A stretch of 64,000 bases of DNA from Devosia sp. (GTDB taxonomy: Bacteria; Pseudomonadota; Alphaproteobacteria; Rhizobiales; Devosiaceae), in NCBI GenBank assembly GCA_015234425.1, contig JADGNE010000071.1:18498-82497 (forward strand), written 5' to 3'. Positions 26,185-33,181 of the stretch are shown piece after piece. Numbering within the stretch: position 1 is the stretch's first letter; each line of letters starts with the position of its first letter. The notes under the pieces are model-generated. The model saw nothing but the letters and a program-made list of their open reading frames with translations. It made no database searches and was not told the DNA's origin. The position numbers and the translations under genes are program-made.

Positions 26185-27071
26185 CGCACCACCGCCCGCC
26201 CATCCAGCGCATCGCCATGGCGCGGATGGCGCAAGACGAAATCGCTGCCCGGCACATGCGGAAAGCCTCGAAAATTGGCCGCATTGGCGAATTTCTGCCG
26301 GCAGGTCACAAGGCGCCGGTCACACCCTGCCGTCATCACCAGCAGATCGCCGGGCACCACCCATTCGCCCACCGCCTGGCCAAAGCCGAGCACATCGCCC
26401 GCCGCTTCCTTGCGATGGGTCAGCACCGCATCAGCAAGTCCCGCGCGCTTGCCATCGCTCCATGTGCCCATGCCAAAGGCGAACCAGTCCTCGGCAAAGC
26501 CCTCGAGCCCTTCAACCACCAGCCGGAACGGATCGGCCACAGCCACCACCGTCGCCGTTCCGCGAAATTCGCTCGCCGCGAGATCAACGCCGCAGCGCGC
26601 GTCCCCCACGATCGCATCGCAGAGCCCCTGATAAAGCCGCCCGCGCGTCACGTTGAGTGCCGCCTGCCCGGAGCGCAGCTCGGCGCGAAAAACGCCGTCC
26701 TCGCGCACAATCTCGCCGATTATGTCCACCCGCAGCAGCAGCGCTTGCGTCGGGGCCATCCAGTTGACCACAAAGGTCTCGACTTCCGCCCCGTCGTAGC
26801 GCCCGAGCAAAATATCCTCTTCGCTCAGCGCCGCATGGTCGAGAATGCCCAGCACCTCCCCGGTCTCCACCTGCGCCCCGAGCTTTGCCGGGATCTCCCC
26901 GCCATCCAGCCCATGGGTTGGCGCGCAGAGCGTCCCCTCGACCTCCAGCGTCCGGTCATGGTCGGTAAAACCCAGCACCACGCCGTCCGTGCGAATTATC
27001 CGCCAGCAGCGCGCCAGCGTCGTCTCACTCTCCGCCAGGTGCGCGGCGAGCTCGGCCCCAATCGCCTTCAT
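26181..27071 (-). CDS. GTA hub protein, DUF2163 (RcGTA g13-like)
   Basis: The 296-residue baseplate hub protein has an N-terminal DUF2163 domain (TLARCWRIIRTDGVVLGFTD) and a C-terminal domain (phage BR0599 type). The cysteines GLCDAIVGDARCGV and AGCDRRLVTC are spaced as in the RcGTA hub, for which an iron-sulfur cluster has been described. All four are present here. The gene overlaps both g12 and g14 by ATGA. Confidence 0.93.
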   Translation of the reverse strand: MKAIGAELAAHLAESETTLARCWRIIRTDGVVLGFTDHDRTLEVEGTLCAPTHGLDGGEIPAKLGAQVETGEVLGILDHAALSEEDILLGRYDGAEVETFVVNWMAPTQALLLRVDIIGEIVREDGVFRAELRSGQAALNVTRGRLYQGLCDAIVGDARCGVDLAASEFRGTATVVAVADPFRLVVEGLEGFAEDWFAFGMGTWSDGKRAGLADAVLTHRKEAAGDVLGFGQAVGEWVVPGDLLVMTAGCDRRLVTCRQKFANAANFRGFPHVPGSDFVLRHPRHGDALDGRAVVR

Positions 27072-27706
27072 GGCAAAATCTCCACCAGCGGAATGCTCGG
27101 CGCCTCGGCCGCATCAAAATTGGACCATTCGATATCGAGCCGGTCCGTATCGAAGCGCACCGGCACATCGAACAGAAACCCCGCCGTCACCTCGGCACCT
27201 TCCTCCGGCGCTTCTGCAAACCCGACGATCCCGGTGGTCACATCCACCGACCAGCCCGTCGTCACCTCGACGCCATCCACCGCCACGAGCACCGACCCGG
27301 TCACTGGCTTGGCGATCATCCGCACATAGGGGTCGAACGCGGCGCCATAGGTCTTGGTCAGCTGAAACCCTGTCCGCGTCCCATCCCCGGTCCCGATCGC
27401 CTGGTCAATCGGCGTCGGCGCCTTCCCGCCCGAGGAATAGTCGATCCCATCGCGCCACAAAAACCCATGCAACCGCCCGCGGCGCTCCTCGAAAAAGGCC
27501 AGCACCGCCTGCATATCGGCCCGGGATTTCACCCCATAGCCCGCATTGTAGCGCCGCCGCGACTGCGCCCAGCGCCCATTGCGCTGCTCGCGCCCATTGC
27601 GCTGCTCGCCTCCACCCGCCAGCGTCACCACATCCGTCCGCCGCTCCGGCCCACCCCGCGCCCCCAGCGCGATATCAAGCGGAAACCGCACATGATGAAA
27701 TGCCAT
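27068..27706 (-). CDS. GTA distal tail protein, DUF2460 (RcGTA g12-like)
   Basis: The 212-residue protein begins AFHHVRFPLDIALGARGGPE and has a central GRLHGFLWRDGIDY segment, both diagnostic of the DUF2460 family (TIGR02217). It forms the ring between tail tube and hub. The DUF2460 domain spans the full length. Its stop overlaps the g13 start. A 44-nt gap separates it from the tape-measure gene. Confidence 0.94.
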   Translation of the reverse strand: MAFHHVRFPLDIALGARGGPERRTDVVTLAGGGEQRNGREQRNGRWAQSRRRYNAGYGVKSRADMQAVLAFFEERRGRLHGFLWRDGIDYSSGGKAPTPIDQAIGTGDGTRTGFQLTKTYGAAFDPYVRMIAKPVTGSVLVAVDGVEVTTGWSVDVTTGIVGFAEAPEEGAEVTAGFLFDVPVRFDTDRLDIEWSNFDAAEAPSIPLVEILP

Positions 27707-27750
27707 TTTGGAATCTCTCGTTTTGGCACTACAGCGCGCTGAGCTTCAGG

Positions 27751-28314
27751 TCAGGACGAGCCGAAAGTGGAAGCGCCCCGAGAACCCCGCCGCACCGCCC
27801 GCAACAGCATCGCGCTCACCTCCGCCTCGCTCTGGGCAAAGCTGCGCGCGTCCTGCGCCGTCACATTGAAAGTCACCTGCACGGCGCCACCGCCGCCAGC
27901 CACACCCAGCCGCCCGTCCGGCCCGCGCGCCAGCGGCATGATCGCCTCAGGCCCCGCCTCTCCGGCCAGCCCAAGTCCTTGTGCCAACGGAAAATAGCTC
28001 GGCGCTGCGATCACCCCGCCCTTGGCAAAAGGCTTTATCCCGCCCAGCGCCGGATTGGCCGACGTCAACAAATTCTCGACGAACCCGCCGACCATGGTCC
28101 CCAGCGGTTTCAGCGCCGCCTTGAGCGCAATATCGGCAAAAGCCTTGGCGATATCGCCCAGCACCGAGCGGAAGGATTTTCCTTCTGTCAGCGCCCCGCG
28201 AAACGCGTTGCTCACCGAGCGCGCCACCCCGTCCGCAAGCGTGCCGATGCGGTCGAGTTCGGCCGACACATCGCCCAGCTCCTCGCGAAAATCGCCGTCA
28301 AACAGACTAGCCAT
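27751..28314 (-). CDS. GTA tail tape-measure protein (RcGTA g11-like)
   Basis: The 187-residue tape measure is short, consistent with the short GTA tail. It has helical stretches (FREELGDVSAELDRIGTLAD and ALKAALKPLGTMVGGFVENLL) and the characteristic FAKGGVIAAPSYFPLA and LAGEAGPEAIMPL motifs of lambda-type minor tail proteins. Its start overlaps the stop of the tail chaperone gene by 8 nt. Confidence 0.92.
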   Translation of the reverse strand: MASLFDGDFREELGDVSAELDRIGTLADGVARSVSNAFRGALTEGKSFRSVLGDIAKAFADIALKAALKPLGTMVGGFVENLLTSANPALGGIKPFAKGGVIAAPSYFPLAQGLGLAGEAGPEAIMPLARGPDGRLGVAGGGGAVQVTFNVTAQDARSFAQSEAEVSAMLLRAVRRGSRGASTFGSS

Positions 28315-28495
28315 CAGGAAAGCGCTCCATCAGTGTTTCAAGCCCGTGCCGGTCGAGCGGCCCGGCTCGATCCCCCATCACCGCGCCCCAGGCCGCCGCC
28401 AGTTCGCGCGGGCTCATCCGCCAGAACGCCTCGGGCGGCAGGCGCAGCACGCCCAGCCCGAAGCGCATCGCCTCCTTCCAGGGAAACGGCGTCAT
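28307..28495 (-). CDS. GTA tail assembly chaperone (RcGTA g10.1-like)
   Basis: The 62-residue protein contains PFPWKEAMRFGLGVLRLPPE and FWRMSPRELAAAWGAV, the signature of the small rcc01693-type protein found between g10 and g11 in GTA clusters. It overlaps g10 upstream by ATGA and g11 downstream by 8 nt. The size is that of the family. Confidence 0.92.
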   Translation of the reverse strand: MTPFPWKEAMRFGLGVLRLPPEAFWRMSPRELAAAWGAVMGDRAGPLDRHGLETLMERFPDG

Positions 28496-28806
28496 GCCGC
28501 ATCCCCGAATGTGGCCTTGAGCAAATGCACCGCGATCTCGGCCGCCCCGCGCAGCCCACCCTCGACGCTCATCCGCGCCAGCTCATCGTCGGAAATGGCA
28601 TTGCCACCCCCGCGCAAACCGGCCCCCAGGATCGCCGTCAGATCCCGCGCCGAGAGCTTTCCCCCGGCAAAGCGCTCGGCCAGCCCCGCCAGATCCCCCG
28701 CCCCCAGCCGCGCCTCAAGCTCCGCCAGCGCCCCCAGCGTCAGGCAAAGCGTGCGCACCTCGCCCCCAATCGTGGCGGCGATCTCCCCCCGATGAATGTT
28801 TGTCAT
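28492..28806 (-). CDS. GTA gene-10-like protein
   Basis: The 104-residue protein begins TNIHRGEIAATIGGEVRTLC and contains LGALAELEARLGAGDLAGLA, which is the conserved core of the gene transfer agent family (GTA_gp10 type). It is thought to assist tail assembly together with the next small protein. It lies 8 nt after the major tail protein gene and overlaps g10.1 by 4 nt. Confidence 0.92.
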   Translation of the reverse strand: MTNIHRGEIAATIGGEVRTLCLTLGALAELEARLGAGDLAGLAERFAGGKLSARDLTAILGAGLRGGGNAISDDELARMSVEGGLRGAAEIAVHLLKATFGDAA

Positions 28807-28814
28807 TTTGTTCC

Positions 28815-29228
28815 CTAAGCCGCCGTGAAACTCACTTCGCCCGCGCTCTCCAGCGCCAGGTCGAACACTACTTCCCCGGCATGGTCGGCGGAAAATTCCA
28901 GTGCCACGATCTGGAACGGCCCTTCTACCGTGCCGAAATGAGGCAGGATCAGCTGCCAGTCGCGGATCGTCCCGGCGAAAAACAGCGTGCGGATCACCCC
29001 GTCCGAGGTCTGGTCCTTGAACACACCCGACCCGGACAATGAGGCCCGCTTCACCCCGCCGCCCGCCAGCAGTTCCCGCCAGCGTCCGGCGCTTTCCTGG
29101 TCAGTCGTATCCACGCTCGCCGCATTGAAATTGAGACTGCGCGTGCGCAATCCCGCCACGGTGAGAAAACTCCCCGACCCCGTCTGGTCGAGTTTCAAAA
29201 GCATATCCTTGCCACTCTGGGCCGCCAT
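28815..29228 (-). CDS. GTA major tail tube protein, TP901-1 family (RcGTA g9-like)
   Basis: The 137-residue tube protein starts AAQSGKDMLLKLDQTGSGSF and contains FNAASVDTTDQESAGRWREL, both diagnostic of the TP901-1 major tail family. It ends in LALESAGEVSFTAA. A repeat element (copy A) lies directly upstream, so its mRNA level may differ from that of g6-g8. Confidence 0.94.
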   Translation of the reverse strand: MAAQSGKDMLLKLDQTGSGSFLTVAGLRTRSLNFNAASVDTTDQESAGRWRELLAGGGVKRASLSGSGVFKDQTSDGVIRTLFFAGTIRDWQLILPHFGTVEGPFQIVALEFSADHAGEVVFDLALESAGEVSFTAA

Positions 29229-29250
29229 TCTCTTGTCCTTTTTCTGCAGT

Positions 29251-29364
29251 CACCCCCACCCAACCTCCCCCTGGAAAGGGGGGAGCTGGCCGGTGGCGCT
29301 CAGATTTTTCCGCAAACGCGATGCGTCCCTCCCCCTTCTTCAGGGGGAGGCTAGGAGGGGGTCA
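29251..29364 (-). repeat. Double-hairpin intergenic repeat, copy A
   Basis: Hairpin 1 is at about 29264-29285 and hairpin 2 at 29327-29350 (CCCTCCCCC/GGGGGAGG arms), followed by CTAGGAGGGGG. The spacer shares GGCCGGTGGC and CGCGATGCGTCCCTCCCCC with copy B. It lies between g8 and g9. Confidence 0.88.
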
Positions 29365-29374
29365 AAACCCCCGA

Positions 29375-29770
29375 TCACTCACTGAAAAACCGCAGCAACA
29401 CCGCCGCACGGGCCAATCCGGTCGCCCCATCAATCACCGTCTCGGTGCGCATATGCTCGGCATGGGTCACGACCAGCTCCACCGGCTCCAGCCCGTCCTT
29501 GGCCGTCACCACGCGCGCCGCCAGCGCCAGCGCCGCTTTGCGGCTCGGCTGGTCGGCCCAGCAATGGATCAGCACGCGATGCTCCTGCCCTGGCGTCAGA
29601 TCGCCGTCGCGCTGGCGCACATCGTGCCGGTCCACCACCACATAGGGCGCAGGCCGATCGCGCGGCGGCGCATCGAAAATCCCACCCTCGCCGACAAGCG
29701 CGACGAGGTCCTCGTCATCATTCAGCGCCGCTACCAGCGCCGCCTGCAATTGCACGATCGGGTGGCTCAT
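29375..29770 (-). CDS. GTA tail terminator, DUF3168 (RcGTA g8-like)
   Basis: The protein has 131 residues starting at 29770 (MSHPIVQLQAALVAALNDDE). The start overlaps the g7 stop by ATGA. The DUF3168 features HDVRQRDGDL and QEHRVLIHCWADQPSRKAAL are clear. The family caps the tail tube at the head side. An in-frame start eight codons upstream is less likely because of the coupled start. Confidence 0.92.
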   Translation of the reverse strand: MSHPIVQLQAALVAALNDDEDLVALVGEGGIFDAPPRDRPAPYVVVDRHDVRQRDGDLTPGQEHRVLIHCWADQPSRKAALALAARVVTAKDGLEPVELVVTHAEHMRTETVIDGATGLARAAVLLRFFSE

Positions 29771-30108
29771 CCAGTCACCTGCGTCTCGCTGCACGCGCAG
29801 GCGAGATAAGCCCGCCGGCCATTCATGTCGGCGGCGCTCACCACATCGAGATTTCGCCCGCGATAGACAATCCGGTCCCCCGGCGCCACATCACTGCGAA
29901 AGCGCAGCACCACGCTATGAGAAATCGCCACCGCCCGCCCGTCGGCATTGGTGCCCTGCCGTCCGGTAAGGCTGCGCACCCGCGCCCAGACCGTCCCCAG
30001 CGGCACAAAAACCCTGGCGTGTCCGCCCTCGTCTTCGGCCACGCTGTCGCGCCGCCGCAATTGCACCCGGTCGGTCAGCGTGCCGACTGGCGGGATCTTT
30101 TCGCTCAT
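29767..30108 (-). CDS. GTA head-closure/head-tail adaptor protein (RcGTA g7-like)
   Basis: The 113-residue adaptor contains TDRVQLRRRDSVAEDEGGHA, TVWARVRSLTGRQG and GDRIVYRGRNLDVV, typical of phage head-tail joining proteins (SPP1 gp16/HK97 gp7 type). It overlaps g6 and g8 by ATGA at both ends. Confidence 0.93.
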   Translation of the reverse strand: MSEKIPPVGTLTDRVQLRRRDSVAEDEGGHARVFVPLGTVWARVRSLTGRQGTNADGRAVAISHSVVLRFRSDVAPGDRIVYRGRNLDVVSAADMNGRRAYLACACSETQVTG

Positions 30109-30671
30109 AGCCGCACCCGTTTGTGCGCGGCCACCAGCCGGTCAAACCCCGAGGGCACCACCGCCCCCGACCCGGCCGTGATCACCGCATCGCGATGCTC
30201 ATGCCAATGCGCCACCAGCCCCAGCATGGCCTGTCGCAGATCCGCCGGAACATCTTCAGGCTCCTCGCCAAAACCGGCGACATAATCGATCTCGATCCCC
30301 TGCCGCCCCTGCAGGCGCGGCATTCCCGGCACATGCCCCGGCACGATCAGCCGCTCGCCATCGGCCACAAAGCCATCAACTGAAATCTCATGGCTCGCCC
30401 CAGCCTCGTCGATCGCAGAAATCTCCGTCACCGAGTTCAGCGGCGTCACCGGCAGCCGCAGCCAGCGCTCCTCGGGCCAGCGATCGAGCACGATGCGCCA
30501 GCTCTGCGCCATCAGCGCCTTGCCGGTAATCCCCTCGACATGCAGCCGCGCCGCCCCGATCAGCGTCTCGATCAGCCCGTCCTCGGCCTCATCATCCACC
30601 TTGAGAAAAGCCTTGGCCTCGACAAGCGAAACCGGCTCCGCAGCGGGCCCCGCCAGGAGATAGGATGTCAT
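30105..30671 (-). CDS. GTA head-tail connector protein (RcGTA g6-like)
   Basis: The 188-residue connector starts MTSYLLAGPAAEPVSLVEAK; the pattern EPVSLVEAKAFLKVDDEAED is typical of the phage gp6-like connector family. The ATG at 30671 is favoured over one ten codons upstream, which would lie inside repeat copy B's border. It bridges the portal and adaptor rings. The repeat separates it from the capsid gene. Confidence 0.93.
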   Translation of the reverse strand: MTSYLLAGPAAEPVSLVEAKAFLKVDDEAEDGLIETLIGAARLHVEGITGKALMAQSWRIVLDRWPEERWLRLPVTPLNSVTEISAIDEAGASHEISVDGFVADGERLIVPGHVPGMPRLQGRQGIEIDYVAGFGEEPEDVPADLRQAMLGLVAHWHEHRDAVITAGSGAVVPSGFDRLVAAHKRVRL

Positions 30672-30691
30672 TGTTCTGGTCCTTGTTGTGG

Positions 30692-30807
30692 CCACCCCCA
30701 CCTGACCTCCCCCTGTCCAGGGGGAGGAACAGGCCGGTGGCTCTCAATTCTCGCCGCAAGCGCGATGCGTCCCTCCCCCTTCTCAGGGGGAGGCTAGGAG
30801 GGGGGGG
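30692..30807 (-). repeat. Double-hairpin intergenic repeat, copy B
   Basis: It has the same layout as copy A: CACCCCCAC border, CCTCCCCCT/AGGGGGAGG hairpin, a spacer with GGCCGGTGGC and CGCGATGCGTCCC, a second hairpin, and CTAGGAGGGGG border. It lies between the capsid gene and g6. Confidence 0.88.
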
Positions 30808-30816
30808 CAAAAACCC

Positions 30817-32037
30817 TCAGCTCGTCCCGAACTTCAGCAGCTTGATCGCATCAAAATCGGCAATCCCGCCCCCCACGCGCTTGGTCGTGTAGAACAGCAC
30901 ATAAGGCTTGGCTGAATAGGGATCGCGCAGGACATTCACCCCCTGCCGGTCAACGATGAGATAGCCCCTGCGGAAATCACCAAAGGCCACCGAGAGCGAA
31001 TTGGCGCCGATATTGGGCATATCTTCCGCCTCGACCAGCGGAAAGCCCATCAAACTCGCCCGCCCATCAGCCGTCGCCGCGGGCTGCCAGAGATAATTGC
31101 CCTCGCTGTCCTTGAGCTTGCGGATCGAGGCCTGCGTCTTGCGGTTCATCACCCAGCTGGCATTCTGGCGATAACCGGCTTTGAGCGCATAGACGAGGTC
31201 GACCAGCACATCGGATGGGCTCGTCGACGGCATTGCCCCTGAGACGCCCGTCGCCACATAGCCGAGCTTGCCCCATTCCCAGCTGCCCTCGGCCACCGTG
31301 GTGGCAGAGAGAAAACCCGTGGGCTTATTGGTGCCATTGCCGGTCACGAAAGCCGTGGTTTCCTGCGCCGCAAAAGCCGCGTTCACTTCGTCGGCGATCC
31401 ACTGGCCCACATCCACCGCTGCATCGTCGAGAAAGGTCGCGGTCGCCGCCGGCATGGCGTATAGCTCGGCAGTCGGATAGCTGAGTTCGGCCAGCACCTG
31501 GCTGTCGGTGACCTCGCGGTCCGCCGTTTCGCCGACCCAGCCGGTTTCCGGGCCCGTCACCGTAATCGGCCGCTTATAGACGGAGGCCGAAATCTGCCGC
31601 ACACCGGCAATGGCGCGAATGGGCGAGATATGGGTCATCAGCCGGGTGATCTCGGTCTCCACCTCCCCCGGCACCACATAGCCGCCATCGGCGGACACCC
31701 CGCTCTGCAGCGCCTTTTCCTCGCCGCGCTTCACATAGTCCGAAAACGCCGCCTTATATTCGCCGTCGCCCAGCGCGCCCTTGCCTTCCAGCGTCGGGCG
31801 GCTGCGCTCGGCACTGGCGCGATCGAGCGCCGCCTTGTGCCCGTCGAGCACAGCGTTCAGCCCCTCGAGCTTGCCCTCAAGCAGGCCATCGGCCGTACCG
31901 CGCTTTTCGATCTCGCCCAGGCGCTGGTCATTGGTGCGCTTGAACTCTTCGAATGCGCTCGAAAATTCGGCGAAAAGCGCGGCAATATCGCTCCCCGCGC
32001 CGGCCTTGGTTTCTAGGCCGTCACTGATCCGATCCAT
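30817..32037 (-). CDS. GTA major capsid protein, HK97 family (RcGTA g5-like)
   Basis: The 406-residue capsid precursor has an N-terminal charged, coiled-coil delta domain (residues 1 to about 105; FKRTNDQRLGEIEKRGTADG) removed by the prohead protease in this family. The HK97 fold follows (SADGGYVVPGEVETEITRLM, FVTGNGTNKPTGFL, GRASLMGFPLVEAEDMPNIG). It is followed by repeat copy B, which could stabilise the capsid message relative to downstream genes. It starts 12 nt after the protease frame. Confidence 0.95.
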   Translation of the reverse strand: MDRISDGLETKAGAGSDIAALFAEFSSAFEEFKRTNDQRLGEIEKRGTADGLLEGKLEGLNAVLDGHKAALDRASAERSRPTLEGKGALGDGEYKAAFSDYVKRGEEKALQSGVSADGGYVVPGEVETEITRLMTHISPIRAIAGVRQISASVYKRPITVTGPETGWVGETADREVTDSQVLAELSYPTAELYAMPAATATFLDDAAVDVGQWIADEVNAAFAAQETTAFVTGNGTNKPTGFLSATTVAEGSWEWGKLGYVATGVSGAMPSTSPSDVLVDLVYALKAGYRQNASWVMNRKTQASIRKLKDSEGNYLWQPAATADGRASLMGFPLVEAEDMPNIGANSLSVAFGDFRRGYLIVDRQGVNVLRDPYSAKPYVLFYTTKRVGGGIADFDAIKLLKFGTS

Positions 32038-32049
32038 GTCGGCATCCTT

Positions 32050-32527
32050 CTATCGGTTGCGGATAGTTTTGGTGGCCGCCGCAATGGCGGCGCCGGCGGT
32101 GAGGGTCGAGGCGATGCGCGCCTGGTCCATCATCGGAAAGGTGACGATCGAAATCTCATAGAGATCGATCTCGTGCAGCAGGCGCTGGCCGTTCTGGCGG
32201 CTGGCCTTGACCGTGCGAAAGCCGATGGAGAGCCCATCAAGCGCCCGCGTTTCGATCAGTTTTCTCAAGGCATCGGCACGCGGCACGCCTGGCACCAGCC
32301 GACCGGCAGCAAAAAGGCCATGCGCGTCCTCGCGTAGCTCCTCCCAAATGCCCACCGGCTCCTTGGGATCATGCTGGAACAACAGCCTGATGCGCCCACG
32401 CCGCTTGGCCAGGCTTTTGGCAAAGGCCCCGGGCTGGACGATATCGCCGCCGCTGTCGAGCCGGCTGAAAATGCTGGCATAGCCGGCAAATCGCCCGTCC
32501 GCATCAATGGGGGATTTTTTCCGCCAT
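32050..32527 (-). pseudogene. GTA prohead protease (RcGTA g4-like), apparent frameshift near the start
   Basis: The frame 32050-32508 encodes IDADGRFAGYASIFSRLDSG then RIRLLFQHDPKEPVGIWEEL and RALDGLSIGFRT, the S78 prohead protease with its catalytic His (QHD) and Ser (LSIGF). The expected start is the ATG at 32527, coupled to the preceding gene by TGATG. That ATG reads only MAEKIPH before a stop at 32504. An A6 run and a C5 run (32509-32521) lie in between, and losing one base from either would join MAEK to the protease. The only conventional in-frame start is a TTG at 32382, which would remove the first third. The gene may be broken, slippage-dependent or a sequencing error. Confidence 0.8.
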
Positions 32528-32658
32528 CAGCGCTTGGCCCCGGCCCGCTGCTGCGGCCGCGCCGAGCCCCTGGCCTTCTCGGCCAGTGTACCGGCCAGGT
32601 TCCAGGCAAATTGCCGAAACGTCAGCTGCGCCTGCTCACGATTGGTCTTTTCCGCCAT
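32527..32658 (-). CDS. Small basic protein between GTA g3.5-like and protease genes
   Basis: This 43-residue open frame runs MAEKTNREQAQLTFRQFAWN and continues to a basic end (RPQQRAGAKR). Its ATG at 32658 abuts the TGA of the preceding gene, and its own TGA overlaps the protease ATG (TGATG). Such tight coupling argues that it is translated. I do not recognise a family; it is helical and positively charged. It is not part of the canonical RcGTA gene list that I know. Confidence 0.62.
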   Translation of the reverse strand: MAEKTNREQAQLTFRQFAWNLAGTLAEKARGSARPQQRAGAKR

Positions 32659-32850
32659 TCACTCGTCCCCCTCGTGAAACAAACGGTTGAGGCTCGAAAT
32701 CTCGGTCACGAAATCATTGAAGCGCTTATTGGCCGAAGCGAGCTCCTTGAGGCTCCACACCAGCAGCGCACTCGCCCCACTCGCCCACAAAAACAGCGCC
32801 AAATGCGCCAGATCCCCGCGCTCAACAACGGTCTTGGTCAGCTCGTCCAT
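32659..32850 (-). CDS. Small GTA-cluster protein with one membrane helix (RcGTA g3.5 position)
   Basis: The 63-residue protein has one hydrophobic helix (LAHLALFLWASGASALLVWSL, about residues 14-33; only its outline is given) and a charged C-terminus (RFNDFVTEISSLNRLFHEGD). A small gene called g3.5 occupies the same place in RcGTA, between portal and protease. Its function is unknown. Its stop is directly followed by the ATG of the next small gene. Confidence 0.75.
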   Translation of the reverse strand: MDELTKTVVERGDLAHLALFLWASGASALLVWSLKELASANKRFNDFVTEISSLNRLFHEGDE

Positions 32851-33181
32851 AATAGTCTCCTTCCCGCAAAATCAGCGGGTTTAACCGGCGCACGGGCGCT
32901 CCCGCGCCCGCCAACCGCCGCCGTTTCATCCCCGCGAAAGCGAGGCCTTTGTGTGAGAGTTGATCCGTCGCCGTAGGACAGCCGGATAAATCGCAAGAGT
33001 GCTGCGTGCGGCCCACCTTCATCATCCCTTTCCTCAAGGGGGAGGGTGTCCGCCGGTGCCTTGGGCACTATTCTGTGCCGCCCACAGATCAGCACCTCCC
33101 CCTTGAAGGGGGAGGCTAGGACGGTGACCTCAGGCAATTGAGCCCCCGCCAATCGGGCAAAACCTTCCTGGCCTTGGTCGC
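32851..33181. other. 331-nt intergenic gap in the GTA cluster
   Basis: No gene is seen. The left part holds a GC-rich inverted repeat (GGGCGC/GCGCCC near 32893-32910) and a stretch CATCCCCGCGAAAGCGAGG at 32928-32946. The right part is repeat copy D. Open frames crossing it run through the repeat and are not credible. Confidence 0.7.
33012..33130 (-). repeat. Double-hairpin intergenic repeat, copy D (degenerate)
   Basis: The first hairpin is imperfect (CCCTTTCCTCAAGGGGGAGGG). The second is intact (CACCTCCCCCTTGAAGGGGG followed by AGGCTAGGA). The CCGGTG spacer element is present. Orientation is as in copies A and B. It lies between portal and g3.5. Confidence 0.78.

Noticed and set aside
26845-28818. 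A 657-codon plus-strand open frame opposite GTA g10-g13
   Set aside because: The product is Pro/Arg/Ser-rich with no family resemblance, while the minus strand has recognised, overlapping tail genes.
32838-33152. Open frames crossing the gap between portal and g3.5
   Set aside because: They run through repeat copy D and show no protein-like composition.
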